DNA of 64,000 nucleotides from an uncultured Bacteroidales bacterium (lineage in GTDB: Bacteria > Bacteroidota > Bacteroidia > Bacteroidales > WCHB1-69): assembly GCA_905233585.1 (NCBI GenBank), contig CAJOFD010000005.1, forward strand, positions 89,381-153,380, read 5' to 3'. Of this stretch, positions 1 through 10,807 are shown one piece after another. The notes beneath the pieces are model-generated. The model worked only from the letters and a program-made list of their open reading frames with translations. It made no database searches and was not told the origin of the DNA. The stretch's first letter is position 1. Every line of letters begins with the position of its first letter. The translations under genes were made by a program, and so were the position numbers.

Positions 1-824
1 AGGTTGTGGCTATTGGTGCCGCTATACAAGGTGGTGTATTGACAGGTGAAGTAAAAGACGTGTTATTGTTAGATGTAACACCATTGTCTTTGGGTATAGA
101 AACTTTGGGCGGCGTAATGACAAAATTAATAGAAGCCAATACGACTATTCCAACTAAGAAAACCGAAGTGTTTTCTACCGCTGCAGACAATCAACCTTCG
201 GTAACTATAAATGTATTGCAAGGTGAACGTCCTATGGCAAAAGACAACAAACAGGTTGGTAGGTTTGACCTTGACGGTATTATGCCTGCACCTCGTGGTG
301 TGCCTCAAATTGAAGTTTCTTTCGATATTGATGCCAATGGTATATTAAATGTATCTGCTAAGGATAAAGCCACGGGGAAAGAACAACATATCACTATTAC
401 AGCATCTTCTGGCTTAAGTGAAAGTGAAATTCAAAAAATGAAGGCTGAAGCCGCAGCCAATGCTGAAAATGACAAGAAAGTAAAAGAAGAGATAGACAAA
501 CTTAACGCTGCTGATTCTATGATATTCACAACTGACAAACAGTTGAAAGAATTTGGAGACAAATTGCCAGCAGACAAGAAAAGCCAAATAGAAGCCGCCA
601 ATGAAAAATTGCGTGAAGCACATAAAAACAGAGACATCGCTGCTATTGATACTTTAATGTCCGATTTGAATAACATTTGGCAAAGTGTATCTCAAGAAAT
701 GTATAATGCTCAAGCACAGGCTCAACAACAAGGAACCAATGCCGGTCAGCAACAAAGTTCAGAAAACACAAACAAAACCAACGACCAAGAAGTAACTGAC
801 GTTGATTTTGAAGAAGTTAAATAA
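1..824 (+). CDS. dnaK: Chaperone DnaK (Hsp70), C-terminal part
   Basis: This is the 3' part of dnaK; the 5' part lies outside the window, and reading is in frame from base 3 (Val-Val-Ala-Ile-Gly-Ala-Ala). It begins at the end of the ATPase domain ([11 protein letters not shown]), runs through the linker ([16 protein letters not shown]) and the beta-sandwich substrate-binding domain ([17 protein letters not shown]), then the helical lid. It ends in a Gln/Asn-rich tail and the DnaK-type terminus DVDFEEVK. DnaK is the cytosolic ATP-dependent Hsp70 that works with DnaJ and GrpE in folding. A strong terminator follows directly, so it ends its transcription unit. Identification is secure; only completeness is lacking. 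Confidence 0.97.
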   Translation, partial: VVAIGAAIQGGVLTGEVKDVLLLDVTPLSLGIETLGGVMTKLIEANTTIPTKKTEVFSTAADNQPSVTINVLQGERPMAKDNKQVGRFDLDGIMPAPRGVPQIEVSFDIDANGILNVSAKDKATGKEQHITITASSGLSESEIQKMKAEAAANAENDKKVKEEIDKLNAADSMIFTTDKQLKEFGDKLPADKKSQIEAANEKLREAHKNRDIAAIDTLMSDLNNIWQSVSQEMYNAQAQAQQQGTNAGQQQSSENTNKTNDQEVTDVDFEEVK

Positions 825-841
825 TATTAGTATGATGAGTG

Positions 842-874
842 AAAAAGCGTAATTCTTAGGATTACGCTTTTTTT
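842..874 (+). terminator. Rho-independent terminator of dnaK
   Basis: A 12-bp perfect stem (842-853 with 861-872) around a 7-base loop runs into a T tract, 17 bases after the dnaK stop. Confidence 0.85.
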
Positions 875-945
875 AACTTTTTCAGCAACAAAGACTAAAT
901 ATATTGATTTTCAATATGATTAATTCATTTTTAGGTGATAGAATC

Positions 946-975
946 TTGTTTGAATTGATTTTTATGCTATCTTTG
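946..975 (+). promoter_or_regulatory. Bacteroidetes-type promoter for the nucleotidyltransferase gene
   Basis: TATCTTTG at 968-975 matches the Bacteroidetes -7 box TAnnTTTG. CTTG/TTTG at 945-952 lies 15-19 bases upstream. The box ends only 8 bases before the ATG at 984, so the predicted mRNA would be almost leaderless. Confidence 0.6.
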
Positions 976-983
976 CAAAGATT

Positions 984-2165
984 ATGAATGTAATTTTATT
1001 TGATAATAAACATAGAGGTGATTTATTGCCTTTCACTTTTACACGTCCGCAGGCTGATATTAGAGTGGGGATTTTGACCGTTCGTGAAAAATGGGAAAAA
1101 CGAATAGGGGGATTTAGTTCAACTTTAACGCAAGCCTATCTCACACCCAAATATCCATTGATTACCAATGATGACAATTTATTAATCAATGCTTCAATTT
1201 GTCCTACATATGAATTGTTTGCAGCGGTTATGTCTTTAAAGTTAGGTCAAACATTAACACAAGGTGAAGAAGTTATTGCCCATAGAGTTGAAACAATACC
1301 ACATGATATAGAAGACTATCGTGGAGAAATTGTAGAATTTTCCAGAAACTATACGACAATTTATCATTTATGGGATATTTTTTCTAAAAATGAAGAAGAA
1401 ATACAAATAGATTTTGATTTATTGACTAAAGGACGTGTATCACAACCTATAAGTCCAACGAATACAGTTTTTTGTCCTGAAAATGTTTTTGTAGAAGAAG
1501 GGGCAATTGTTGAATGTTCGATTATCAATGCCAAAAATGCCAAGGTGTATATTGGCAAAGATGCAGAAGTAATGGAAAATTCTGTAATACGAGGTAGTTG
1601 TGCATTGTTGGAACATGCACAACTGAAAATTGGTACCAAAGTATATGGAGCAACAACTATAGGACCTTATTCCAAAGTTGGCGGTGAAGTCAGCAATATT
1701 GTAATTTTTGGCTATTCCAACAAAGCTCATGATGGTTTTATGGGCAATTCTGTTTTGGGCGAATGGTGCAATATAGGAGCTGGTACCAATACATCTAATT
1801 TGAAAAACAACTATAGTATTGTAAAATTATGGAATTATCCTACAAGAGGCTTTAGACCGACAGGCTTGCAGTTTTGTGGTTTGATGATGGGAGACCATTC
1901 CAAATGTGGTATTAATGTTATGTTTAATACGGGAACGGTTGTTGGGGTTTCTGCTAATATTTTTGGCTCCGGCTATCAACGCAATTTCTATCCATCATTT
2001 CATTGGGGAGGCGGAACAACCAATATATCAGACTATAAACTAGATGTCGCATTAGATGTAGCAGCAAAAGTATATAAACGAAGAAATAAAGTTTTTAATG
2101 AATTAGATGGACAAATTTTGTACTCCGTATATAATCAAACGGAAGAATTTAGACACAAATACTAA
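984..2165 (+). CDS. GlmU-like bifunctional sugar nucleotidyltransferase/acetyltransferase
   Basis: The 393-residue protein resembles the alternative GlmU family of Bacteroidetes, which is proposed to make UDP-N-acetylglucosamine for peptidoglycan and LPS. The N-terminus (NVILFDNKHRGDLLPFTFTR) is the characteristic divergent nucleotidyltransferase start, without the classical GlmU GTRM motif. The second half (about residues 165-340) is a left-handed beta-helix built of hexapeptide repeats, with GEWCNIGAGTNTSNLKNNY as the acyltransferase-type segment. The gene has its own promoter with almost no leader and is followed after 35 bases by lon. The family assignment is firm; substrate specificity is inferred from the family. 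Confidence 0.82.
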   Translation: MNVILFDNKHRGDLLPFTFTRPQADIRVGILTVREKWEKRIGGFSSTLTQAYLTPKYPLITNDDNLLINASICPTYELFAAVMSLKLGQTLTQGEEVIAHRVETIPHDIEDYRGEIVEFSRNYTTIYHLWDIFSKNEEEIQIDFDLLTKGRVSQPISPTNTVFCPENVFVEEGAIVECSIINAKNAKVYIGKDAEVMENSVIRGSCALLEHAQLKIGTKVYGATTIGPYSKVGGEVSNIVIFGYSNKAHDGFMGNSVLGEWCNIGAGTNTSNLKNNYSIVKLWNYPTRGFRPTGLQFCGLMMGDHSKCGINVMFNTGTVVGVSANIFGSGYQRNFYPSFHWGGGTTNISDYKLDVALDVAAKVYKRRNKVFNELDGQILYSVYNQTEEFRHKY

Positions 2166-2200
2166 ACATAGACAAAATTTGTCTTTTATAACTGATAATT

Positions 2201-4672
2201 ATGGCAAAAAAAGTAAAAATAATTAATAACGACGAAGAATTAAAAGATATTCTTAATCAAGAGGGAGGTGGGATTGTTCCCATGTTGAGTGAAGGAGACT
2301 TGCAAGAAATGATGAATACATCATTACCGGACAATATACCTTTATTAGTTCTTCGCAATATTGTATTGTTTCCCGGTATAGTTGTTCCTGTAACAATAGG
2401 CAGACATAAATCTCTTACCTTGATAGAAGAAGCCTATAAAGAAGGAACCATTATTGGTACCGTTGTACAAAAAGATGAATATATCGATAATCCCAAATCA
2501 AAGGATTTGTATAAAGTGGGAACTTCCGCACGAATACTCAAATTGTTTTCCATGCCCGATGGAACAAAAACTGTGCTTTTGCAAGGTTTAAGAGTATTTT
2601 CGGTATCAAAGATATACGATGCTTTTGAAGATAAATATCATTATGTAGGATATTTTAGGGCAGATGTAGAAGAGTTGGATTATAACGATTTTGACCCATT
2701 AATATCAAATAATGAAGATTTTAAAGCTACAATAGCCACTTTGGTGGATATGATGGGACAATATTTTAAATTGTCTGCAGGAGCTGATGTGCCTGATGAA
2801 TTATTGACGGCTTTTGCAAAGTCTAATAATAATGTATTTATACTCAATTTTATAGCTTCAAATCTTCCGATTTCTACTACCATTAAACAACGTATTTTAG
2901 AAACAACCAATATGCTGAAGAGGGCAGACATGGTATTGGAACAAATGGCTTTAGTATTGGCAGGTGTGCAATTGAAAGCAAAGATTCAGAATAAAGCAAA
3001 AATAGAGTTGGACAAACAACAAAAAGAATATTTTCTGAATCAACAGATGAAAGCCATTCAAGATGAACTTGGAGAAAATGGTCAGGACCAACAACTTATT
3101 AAGGATTTGAAAAAAAAGGCAAAAGCAAAGAAGTGGGATAAAACCACCCAAGAACATTTTGATAAGGAATTGGAAAAACTACAACGTATGCACCCGGCTT
3201 CGGCAGACATGAATGTGCAACTAAATTATTTGGAAGCCTTGTTAGATTTGCCATGGAATGAATATACTCGAGATTCTTTGGATTTGGCAGAGGCTCAAAG
3301 AATTTTAGATGAAGACCATTTCGGTTTGGCTAAAATAAAAGAAAGAATTATAGAACATTTGGCTGTCTTGCATTTGCGTGGTGATATGAAAGCCCCAATT
3401 CTTTGTTTTGTTGGGCCTCCGGGAGTCGGCAAAACGTCTTTGGGAAAATCAATTGCCCGTGCAATGAACCGTAAATATGTCAGAATGTCATTAGGGGGTG
3501 TCAGAGATGAAGCTGAAATTAGGGGACATCGCAAAACTTATATCGGTGCAATGCCAGGACGTATTGTACAAAATTTACAAAAAGCTGGTAGTGCCAATCC
3601 TGTTTTTGTTTTAGATGAAATAGACAAGTTATCCGGAATGAATGGTCAAGGCGATCCTTCTGCGGCTATGCTTGAAGTACTTGATCCAGAACAAAATACA
3701 CAATTTAATGACAATTATATTGAAACTCCTTTTGATTTATCACATATATTGTTCATTGCAACGGCTAACACATTGAGTACCATACCTCCTGCGTTAAGAG
3801 ATAGAATGGAAATTATTGAGTTGAGCAGTTATTTGTTAGAAGAAAAAATTATGATAGCTAAACGCCATCTTATTCCCCAACAAATAAAAGCCAACGGACT
3901 AAAAGCCAAAGATATATCTTTCTCCGATAAGATAATAGAACAAATAATTTCCGATTATACAAGAGAAGCAGGGGTGAGAACTTTGGAAAAAATGATTGCT
4001 AAAATTGTTCGTCATAGAGCATTTTGTATTGTTGGAAACAAAAAAACTACCAAAGCAGTGAAAAAAGACGATTTGGCAGAGATATTAGGTGTTCCCTTGT
4101 TCAAACGCACACAGGATTTCCAAGAAAATACCATAGGTGTAGCCAAAGGTTTGGCTTGGACATCGGTAGGGGGAGAAGTTTTGTTTGTAGAAACAGCTGT
4201 TGCCAAAAACGGGAAAGGCGGATTGGTTTTAACCGGTAATTTGGGCGATGTGATGAAAGAATCTGCAACCATTGCATATGAATACATTAAAAGCCATGCC
4301 GATACATTAAACACAACAATTGATTTTGCTAATGTTGATGTTTATGTACATGTGCCAGAAGGTGCAACTCCAAAAGATGGTCCTTCGGCAGGCATTACAA
4401 TGCTGACCGCAATGACTTCTGTATTTACCAACACTGCTATTCGACCAAATGTTGCTATGACAGGTGAAATATCTTTGCGTGGAAAGATTTTGCCTGTTGG
4501 TGGCATAAAAGAAAAAATCTTGGCAGCCAAAAGGGAAAATATCACCACCTTGGTATTACCTGCCGCCAATAGAAAAGATGTGGAAGATATTGAAAAAGAA
4601 TATATTTCAGGATTGAATTTTCATTATTTTGAAAATGTGAGTGATGCTCTTGCTTTTAATTTAGGACATTAG
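2201..4672 (+). CDS. lon: ATP-dependent protease Lon
   Basis: The 823-residue protein has full length for LonA. Domains in order: N-terminal LON substrate-binding domain (about 45-240, LPLLVLRNIVLFPGIVVPV-like), coiled-coil linker, AAA+ domain with Walker A GPPGVGKTSLGKS near 405 and Walker B VFVLDEID near 470, then the serine peptidase domain. The catalytic Ser sits in DGPSAGIT near 727 and the catalytic Lys in GGIKEKILAAKR near 770. It degrades misfolded and regulatory proteins in the cytosol. It is tightly followed by the subtilisin gene (6 bases), so the two may be cotranscribed. No heat-shock element was recognised upstream. Confidence 0.97.
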   Translation: MAKKVKIINNDEELKDILNQEGGGIVPMLSEGDLQEMMNTSLPDNIPLLVLRNIVLFPGIVVPVTIGRHKSLTLIEEAYKEGTIIGTVVQKDEYIDNPKSKDLYKVGTSARILKLFSMPDGTKTVLLQGLRVFSVSKIYDAFEDKYHYVGYFRADVEELDYNDFDPLISNNEDFKATIATLVDMMGQYFKLSAGADVPDELLTAFAKSNNNVFILNFIASNLPISTTIKQRILETTNMLKRADMVLEQMALVLAGVQLKAKIQNKAKIELDKQQKEYFLNQQMKAIQDELGENGQDQQLIKDLKKKAKAKKWDKTTQEHFDKELEKLQRMHPASADMNVQLNYLEALLDLPWNEYTRDSLDLAEAQRILDEDHFGLAKIKERIIEHLAVLHLRGDMKAPILCFVGPPGVGKTSLGKSIARAMNRKYVRMSLGGVRDEAEIRGHRKTYIGAMPGRIVQNLQKAGSANPVFVLDEIDKLSGMNGQGDPSAAMLEVLDPEQNTQFNDNYIETPFDLSHILFIATANTLSTIPPALRDRMEIIELSSYLLEEKIMIAKRHLIPQQIKANGLKAKDISFSDKIIEQIISDYTREAGVRTLEKMIAKIVRHRAFCIVGNKKTTKAVKKDDLAEILGVPLFKRTQDFQENTIGVAKGLAWTSVGGEVLFVETAVAKNGKGGLVLTGNLGDVMKESATIAYEYIKSHADTLNTTIDFANVDVYVHVPEGATPKDGPSAGITMLTAMTSVFTNTAIRPNVAMTGEISLRGKILPVGGIKEKILAAKRENITTLVLPAANRKDVEDIEKEYISGLNFHYFENVSDALAFNLGH

Positions 4673-4678
4673 AACAAA

Positions 4679-6328
4679 ATGAGAAAATTTTTTCTAAATA
4701 TCATTATATTGTTTGTTGTTTTAACGGGTTTTTCGCAAAACAGCAAACAATATTTGGTTATTTTGTTTATGGATAAGCCTAATTATCATGCAGATAGTAT
4801 TTCGTCTTATATTTCCACCAAAGCCTTGGAAAAACGATATTTTTATCATACTGATATGGCAAAAGTGGAAGATTGTCCTGTTTATCAACCATATATTGAT
4901 ACCATATTGGCATTGGATACACAAATAAATTTAATAACAACATCAAAATGGTTCAATTATGCAGTTATTTCAGCCACTGCAGATGTTATTCCTTTGATAG
5001 AAAAACAAAAATTTGTTTATCAAGTTGATAGTTTAAAAAACATAGATGTTGCTTATTTACTAACAAATGATGATTTATATCCACCAACAACCAAAACATT
5101 CAAACCGATAGATACAATTGTCTATCCAACGCTTTTGTTGGATTCTGCCTATTATGGTTTGATGTATCATCAAATAGCGATGTTTTCAGGTCAATATTTG
5201 CATAACGCTGATTATCAAGGACAAAATATGAATATTGCTGTGATTGATGCAGATTTTGGAGGAGTAGATACATTGGATTTTAGTAAAGAATGGTACAGAA
5301 ATCATGTGAAATATTCTTATGATTATATCAAAGAATCTAGTTGTTGGGGTGATCATGGTTTAAATGTACTTTCTATAATGGCAGCCAATCAGCCGTACAA
5401 TAGAGTGGGAACAGCACCTTATGCTGACTATGTTTTAATACGAACGGAAGCAATTTGTTTCGAAAATCGTATAGAACAATTTTTCATGGTTAGAGCAATG
5501 GAAATATGTGATAGTCTTGGTGTTGATGTAGTCAATTTGTCTTTAGGTCATACGACATTTGATGATAATCTGGAGAGTTATCATTATGAAGATTTGGATG
5601 GCTTGCATTCTGTTGCATCTATTGCCGCTTCTCGTTTAGCTCGCAAAAATACAATTGTTGTTATTGCCGCAGGTAATTTAGGTGATAAACCTTGGAAATA
5701 TATTTCTACTCCTGCAGATGGTAAAGATGTTTTGTCTATTGCCGCTGTGGATAGAGACTCTATAGTTACATCATTTAGTTCAAGGGGAAGTCTTAATTTT
5801 TCAATTATTAAGCCATCGGTTGCTGCCTTAGGTGAGGGGTGTACTTGTATTGATTATAGGGGATATGTTAATGAAAATGTAGCAGGAACCTCTTTTGCCA
5901 CGCCTTTGATTTCAGGTATGGCCGCTTGTTTGTGGCAGGCTTTTCCTAATTATACCGCACAAGATATTATGCAGGCAATCATACAGAGTGCTTCACATTA
6001 TGGACGTGCAGATACTTTGATAGGCAATGGTATTCCCAATTTTTGGAAAGCTTATTTGTTATTACAACAAGATAATTTAGCCATAATGCCTATAGAAGAA
6101 AATACTTATTTTATTTATCCGACTATTACTAATGATGTGATTAAAATCAATGTTTTAGAAAAATCTAATATTAAAATATTCAATCAATTAGGAAGTGAAA
6201 TTTATAATAATACTTTAAATGTAGGTTTACATACGTTATCGCTAAAAAATAAAGCTTCTGGGCTTTATTTTATAACAATAACCGATGAACTAGGTAAAAC
6301 ATATTACAAAAAAATTGTCAAACAATAA
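4679..6328 (+). CDS. Secreted subtilisin-like (S8) peptidase with T9SS sorting tail
   Basis: The 549-residue serine protease starts with a signal peptide (residues 1-19, ending GFSQ). The S8 catalytic triad is visible: Asp in AVIDADFGG near 190, His in WGDHGLNVLS near 224 and Ser in GTSFATPLISG near 404. The last ~75 residues form a beta-sandwich sorting domain ending SGLYFITITDELGKTYYKKI, typical of type A T9SS tails. It should therefore be exported across the outer membrane and either secreted or attached to the cell surface. It sits between lon and uvrA with short gaps (6 and 9 bases), so it may share their transcript although its function is unrelated. The substrate is unknown. Confidence 0.9.
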   Translation: MRKFFLNIIILFVVLTGFSQNSKQYLVILFMDKPNYHADSISSYISTKALEKRYFYHTDMAKVEDCPVYQPYIDTILALDTQINLITTSKWFNYAVISATADVIPLIEKQKFVYQVDSLKNIDVAYLLTNDDLYPPTTKTFKPIDTIVYPTLLLDSAYYGLMYHQIAMFSGQYLHNADYQGQNMNIAVIDADFGGVDTLDFSKEWYRNHVKYSYDYIKESSCWGDHGLNVLSIMAANQPYNRVGTAPYADYVLIRTEAICFENRIEQFFMVRAMEICDSLGVDVVNLSLGHTTFDDNLESYHYEDLDGLHSVASIAASRLARKNTIVVIAAGNLGDKPWKYISTPADGKDVLSIAAVDRDSIVTSFSSRGSLNFSIIKPSVAALGEGCTCIDYRGYVNENVAGTSFATPLISGMAACLWQAFPNYTAQDIMQAIIQSASHYGRADTLIGNGIPNFWKAYLLLQQDNLAIMPIEENTYFIYPTITNDVIKINVLEKSNIKIFNQLGSEIYNNTLNVGLHTLSLKNKASGLYFITITDELGKTYYKKIVKQ

Positions 6329-6337
6329 TTTGTAAGT

Positions 6338-9139
6338 ATGAAAAAAGAAAACGAAGAATATATCTATTTAAAGGGAATACGGGTAAATAATCTTAAAAAT
6401 ATAGATTTAAAATTGCCACGTAATCAATTAATTGTTATTACAGGTGTATCTGGAAGTGGCAAATCATCATTGGTTTTTGATACCATTTATGCAGAAGGAC
6501 AACGCAGATATATTGAAAGTATAAGTGCATATGCTCGACAATTTTTAGGAAAAATATCTAAACCTGCCATCGATTATGTGGAAGGTATTCCACCATCAAT
6601 TGTGATAGAACAGCAAACCTACGCCCACAATTCACGTTCTACAGTGGGAACTAGTTCCGAAATATATGAATACCTTAAATTACTTTTTGCCCGATTGGGA
6701 CAGACATATTCTCCAATTAGCGGAAAATTAGTAAAAAGAGATTCGGTAAATGATGTTTGCAATTTTTTATTTAATCTTGACCCATCTAATCGTGTTATCA
6801 TCTTGGCTCCTTTGGCAAAATTGACCAAAATTGAATTTGTAAAAAACCTTGAAACTATTGAAAGCATGGGTTTTAGTAGATTATTTGTCGCTGATGAAAT
6901 AGTTGATATTCAAACTGCTAAACAAAAAAATTTTAAAGATAAAGTCTATTTGTTGATAGACAGATGTACCCTTGATAATAGTGCCGAAAATCATTCCAGA
7001 ATAGCAGAATCTATTGAAACTGCATATTTTCAAGGTAATGGTAATTGTGTTATTTGCGTTTTGGATAAAGACAAAAATAAAAAATACCACACGTTTTCAA
7101 ATAAATTTGAAGCCGATGGTATTGTATTCCGCAAACCTAATCCCAATATGTTTACCTTTACCAATTCGTATGGAGCATGTCCAACGTGCAATGGAACAGG
7201 AGAAATAAATGGCATTTCACCAGACCTTGTTATTCCTGACAAAAACTTATCGGTATATGATGGGGCTGTTGCTTGTTGGCATGGAGAAAAAATGAGTGAA
7301 TTTAAAGACATATTAATTAAACATGCCAGAAAATACAATTTTCCTATACATAAACCTATAAAAGATTTGTCAGAAGCGGAATATCGCCTATTGTGGGAAG
7401 GAAATGATGATATACCAGGTATTAATGGATTTTTTAAATGGGTTGAAACACAAGTTTATAAAATTCAATATAGAGTACTTTTATCAAGATACAAAGGCCA
7501 TACAATATGTACGGAATGTCATGGCGGGAGATTGGCGAAGGATGCCAATTATGTGAAAATAAAAGATAAAACTATTTTAGATTTGGTAACAATGCCTTTG
7601 GGAGAATTGAAAGTATTTTTTGATCATTTGAAATTCAAAGCAGAGACAGAACAGCAAATCGCTGATTTTTTAATACATGAAATCAATACAAGAATAACAT
7701 TTCTTTGCGACCTTGGTTTAGATTACCTAACCTTGAACCGTTTGTCTTCAAGTTTGTCTGGTGGGGAAGCCCAACGTGTCAATTTAGCTACTTCTTTAGG
7801 AAGTAACTTAGTGGGAGCCCTTTATATTTTAGATGAGCCAAGTATTGGTTTACATAGTGTTGATACACAAAAACTTATAAGTTTATTGCGAAGATTGAGA
7901 GATATAGGCAATACCGTTATCGTGGTGGAACATGACGAAGAAATGATGAGAGCAGCAGACTATATTGTAGATATTGGTCCTTATTCAGGGCGTTTGGGCG
8001 GAGAAGTGGTTTTTGCAGGGAAACTTAATCAATTGCTAAAAAATCAGCAAAGTATTACTGCTCAATATTTAAATAAAACAAAAAACATAGCAGTACCCCA
8101 AAAACGATTAAAGTTTAAATATCAACTAACTATCAAAAATGCGACACTGCATAATTTGAAAAACATTACAGTAGATATACCGCTTAATGTACTCACAGTT
8201 GTTGCAGGTGTTTCAGGTAGTGGCAAATCTTCTTTGATAAACGGTATCTTATATCCAGAATTAAAAAAACAATTGGAATCATTTCTTGTAGATACCTATT
8301 GCCCAACGAATAGTCTCTGCGGTGACATGAATCAAATACAAGCAGTTCAATTGGTTGACCAAAGTTCCATCGGGCGTTCTTCGCGTTCCAATCCAGCAAC
8401 ATATATTGGGATGTTTGACCACATTCGTGCCTTGTATGCCAATCAACCTTTGTCAAAAGCAAGAAACTACAAATCAAGTTTTTTCTCTTTTAATGTAGAA
8501 GGCGGACGTTGTGAAGCTTGTGCGGGAGATGGAGCAATAAAAATAAAAATGCAATTTATGTCCGATGTAGAATTACCTTGTGAAGAATGTCATGGAACAG
8601 GTTACAAAGAAGAGGTTTTAGATGTAAAAATAAATGGTAAAACTATCTTTGATGTTTTGCAAATGACAGTTAATGAATCTATTGATTTCTTTGAATCCTT
8701 ACCAGTATCTACAACCACAAAAGCAATATTAGAAGACCTTTATCCATTAAAAGCTGTCGGTTTGGATTATATACAAATAGGACAAAGTTCATCTTCTTTG
8801 TCTGGGGGTGAGGCACAAAGGGTAAAATTAGCCTATTTCTTATCAAAATCAAGCAATAAGCAAAGAAATTTGTTTATCTTTGATGAACCAACAACAGGGC
8901 TGCATAGTCATGATATATCTAAACTCTATCAAACTTTTCGTGCTTTGATAGAGCAAGGACATTCTGTGATTGTTATTGAGCATAATTTAGAGATAATTAA
9001 GTTGGCCGATTGGATTATAGAATTAGGTCCAAGTAGCGGTAAAAATGGTGGAAATGTCATATTCAAGGGAACCCCTGAAGATTTGATAAAATGTAAAAAT
9101 TCACCAACAGCTCCTTTCCTACAAAAAATAATGATATAA
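6338..9139 (+). CDS. uvrA: Excinuclease ABC subunit A (UvrA)
   Basis: The 933-residue DNA-damage recognition ATPase acts with UvrB and UvrC in nucleotide excision repair. It contains two ABC modules. The first has Walker A GVSGSGKSSLVFD near 36, a zinc-finger pair (CPTCNGTGEI and CTECHGGRL) and signature SLSGGEAQRVNLA. The second has Walker A GVSGSGKSSLINGIL near 625, a second zinc site (CEACAGDGA and CEECHGTGY) and signature SLSGGEAQRVKLA with D-loop FDEPTTGLH. All metal-binding cysteines and both Walker motifs are present, so it should be functional. It is the last gene of the plus-strand run and ends at a terminator shared with the convergent rny. Confidence 0.97.
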   Translation: MKKENEEYIYLKGIRVNNLKNIDLKLPRNQLIVITGVSGSGKSSLVFDTIYAEGQRRYIESISAYARQFLGKISKPAIDYVEGIPPSIVIEQQTYAHNSRSTVGTSSEIYEYLKLLFARLGQTYSPISGKLVKRDSVNDVCNFLFNLDPSNRVIILAPLAKLTKIEFVKNLETIESMGFSRLFVADEIVDIQTAKQKNFKDKVYLLIDRCTLDNSAENHSRIAESIETAYFQGNGNCVICVLDKDKNKKYHTFSNKFEADGIVFRKPNPNMFTFTNSYGACPTCNGTGEINGISPDLVIPDKNLSVYDGAVACWHGEKMSEFKDILIKHARKYNFPIHKPIKDLSEAEYRLLWEGNDDIPGINGFFKWVETQVYKIQYRVLLSRYKGHTICTECHGGRLAKDANYVKIKDKTILDLVTMPLGELKVFFDHLKFKAETEQQIADFLIHEINTRITFLCDLGLDYLTLNRLSSSLSGGEAQRVNLATSLGSNLVGALYILDEPSIGLHSVDTQKLISLLRRLRDIGNTVIVVEHDEEMMRAADYIVDIGPYSGRLGGEVVFAGKLNQLLKNQQSITAQYLNKTKNIAVPQKRLKFKYQLTIKNATLHNLKNITVDIPLNVLTVVAGVSGSGKSSLINGILYPELKKQLESFLVDTYCPTNSLCGDMNQIQAVQLVDQSSIGRSSRSNPATYIGMFDHIRALYANQPLSKARNYKSSFFSFNVEGGRCEACAGDGAIKIKMQFMSDVELPCEECHGTGYKEEVLDVKINGKTIFDVLQMTVNESIDFFESLPVSTTTKAILEDLYPLKAVGLDYIQIGQSSSSLSGGEAQRVKLAYFLSKSSNKQRNLFIFDEPTTGLHSHDISKLYQTFRALIEQGHSVIVIEHNLEIIKLADWIIELGPSSGKNGGNVIFKGTPEDLIKCKNSPTAPFLQKIMI

Positions 9140-9140
9140 A

Positions 9141-9166
9141 AAAAGACCGACATTTGCCGGTCTTTT
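9141..9166. terminator. Bidirectional terminator between uvrA and rny
   Basis: A 9-bp stem (9141-9149 with 9158-9166) has an A tract on the left and a T tract on the right, placed between two convergent genes. It can act on both strands. Confidence 0.8.
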
Positions 9167-9198
9167 CAAATATCAATTCAGTAAAATATGAAAACATC

Positions 9199-10743
9199 TT
9201 ATTTAGCGTAACTAACGGCTCTGGTTTCTCGTACTACTGTAATTTTTATTTGTCCAGGGTAGGTCATTTCATTTTGAATTTTTTTGGACAAATCAAAAGA
9301 AAGTACTTTGGTTTGTTCGTCAGTTAATTTATCGGCACCAACAATGACGCGAAGTTCACGACCTGCTTGTATAGCGTAGGTTTTTGTTACGCCAGAGTAG
9401 GAGAGTGCCAATTCTTCCAAATCTTTTAGTCGTTTGGCGTATGCTTCTACAACTTCTCTTCTGGCTCCAGGGCGTGCTCCTGAAATCGCATCACATACTT
9501 GAACAATAGGTGCTATCAAATATTGCATTTCCACCTCATCGTGGTGTGCAGCAATGGCATTGATAATTTCAGGTTTTTCTTTAAATTTTTCTGCCAAACT
9601 TGCACCCAATTCTGCGTGAGGCATATCGGGTTCATTGTCAGGAACTTTTCCTATATCGTGCAATAACCCTGCTCTTTTGGCCAATTTGACATTCAAGCCC
9701 AATTCTGCGGCCATTGTTGCACATAATGTGGCAACTTCTTTGGAGTGTTGCAATAGATTTTGCCCATAAGAGGAACGATATTTCATTTTTCCTATCAACC
9801 TTATCAATTCGTGGTGCATACCATGTATGCCCAAATCAATTGTAGTGCGTTTGCCTATTTCAACTATTTCTTGTTCTATTTGACGTTTAGTTTTTGTTAC
9901 CACTTCTTCTATACGTGCAGGGTGAATACGTCCGTCTGATACCAATTTTTCCAAAGACAAACGAGCTATTTCTCTACGCACCGGGTCAAAACTTGACAAA
10001 ACAATAGCATCTGGTGTGTCATCTATGATAATATCAACACCGGTTAATGATTCCAATGTACGGATATTTCTACCTTCACGACCGATAATTCTTCCTTTAA
10101 TTTCTTCATTTTCAATATTGAAAACAGAGACAGAATTTTCGTGTGTATTTTCTACAGCAGTTCTTTGTATGGTTTTTATCAGAATCTTTTTAGCTTCAAG
10201 ATTTGCATTTGATTTAGCTTCGTCAATAATATCTTTTATCAGATTTACTGATTCTGCTTTGGCTTCATCTTTAAGACTTTCTATCAATTCTTTTTTGGCT
10301 TCTTCAACAGAAAGACCAGATACATTTTCCAACAACGATTGCTGTTGCTTGATAAGTTTGTCAAGTTCTTCTTTTTTCTTTTCAACGCCTTCTCTTTGAA
10401 GTGTCAAAGATTGTTGCAATTGATTCAATTCGGTTTGTTTTCTTTGAATAGTTTCTTGTTTTTGAGATAGGGTGGCTTCTTTTTGTTTTATTCTGTTTTC
10501 AGAAGCCGCAATTTGTTTGTTTTTTTCTGCCACCATTTTCTCGTGTTCGGTTTTTAATTGCAGAAACTTTTCTTTTGATTGTAAAATCTTTTCATTTTTT
10601 ATCAATTCTGCTTCTTTTTTGGCCTCTTCTATAGTTTTTTCTTTCTTGGATTTCCACAATTGATTGATTAGAAAAAAGGCAAGTAGACCACCTACTACAA
10701 TGCCGATTACAAGGCAAATAACTATTATTATTGAATTATTCAT
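9199..10743 (-). CDS. rny: Ribonuclease Y
   Basis: The 514-residue membrane-anchored endoribonuclease initiates mRNA decay. It has one N-terminal transmembrane helix (residues 5-25, [19 protein letters not shown]) and a long charged coiled coil (30-180). A KH RNA-binding domain follows ([19 protein letters not shown], about 215-235), then an HD metal-dependent phosphodiesterase domain (AGLLHDIGK and [17 protein letters not shown]). Length and order match the family. It lies downstream of zapA on the same strand, with a probable 6S RNA gene in between. Confidence 0.96.
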   Translation of the reverse strand: MNNSIIIVICLVIGIVVGGLLAFFLINQLWKSKKEKTIEEAKKEAELIKNEKILQSKEKFLQLKTEHEKMVAEKNKQIAASENRIKQKEATLSQKQETIQRKQTELNQLQQSLTLQREGVEKKKEELDKLIKQQQSLLENVSGLSVEEAKKELIESLKDEAKAESVNLIKDIIDEAKSNANLEAKKILIKTIQRTAVENTHENSVSVFNIENEEIKGRIIGREGRNIRTLESLTGVDIIIDDTPDAIVLSSFDPVRREIARLSLEKLVSDGRIHPARIEEVVTKTKRQIEQEIVEIGKRTTIDLGIHGMHHELIRLIGKMKYRSSYGQNLLQHSKEVATLCATMAAELGLNVKLAKRAGLLHDIGKVPDNEPDMPHAELGASLAEKFKEKPEIINAIAAHHDEVEMQYLIAPIVQVCDAISGARPGARREVVEAYAKRLKDLEELALSYSGVTKTYAIQAGRELRVIVGADKLTDEQTKVLSFDLSKKIQNEMTYPGQIKITVVRETRAVSYAK

Positions 10744-10807
10744 ACTTTTATTATATATTTTTTATTTTAATTAATTTATTTATTTCATTAATAAATATTT
10801 CATTAAT

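Noticed and set aside
10016..10399. 127-codon open frame opposite rny
   Set aside because: Shadow of the rny coiled-coil region (Ser/Phe/Leu-rich complement of Glu/Lys codons).
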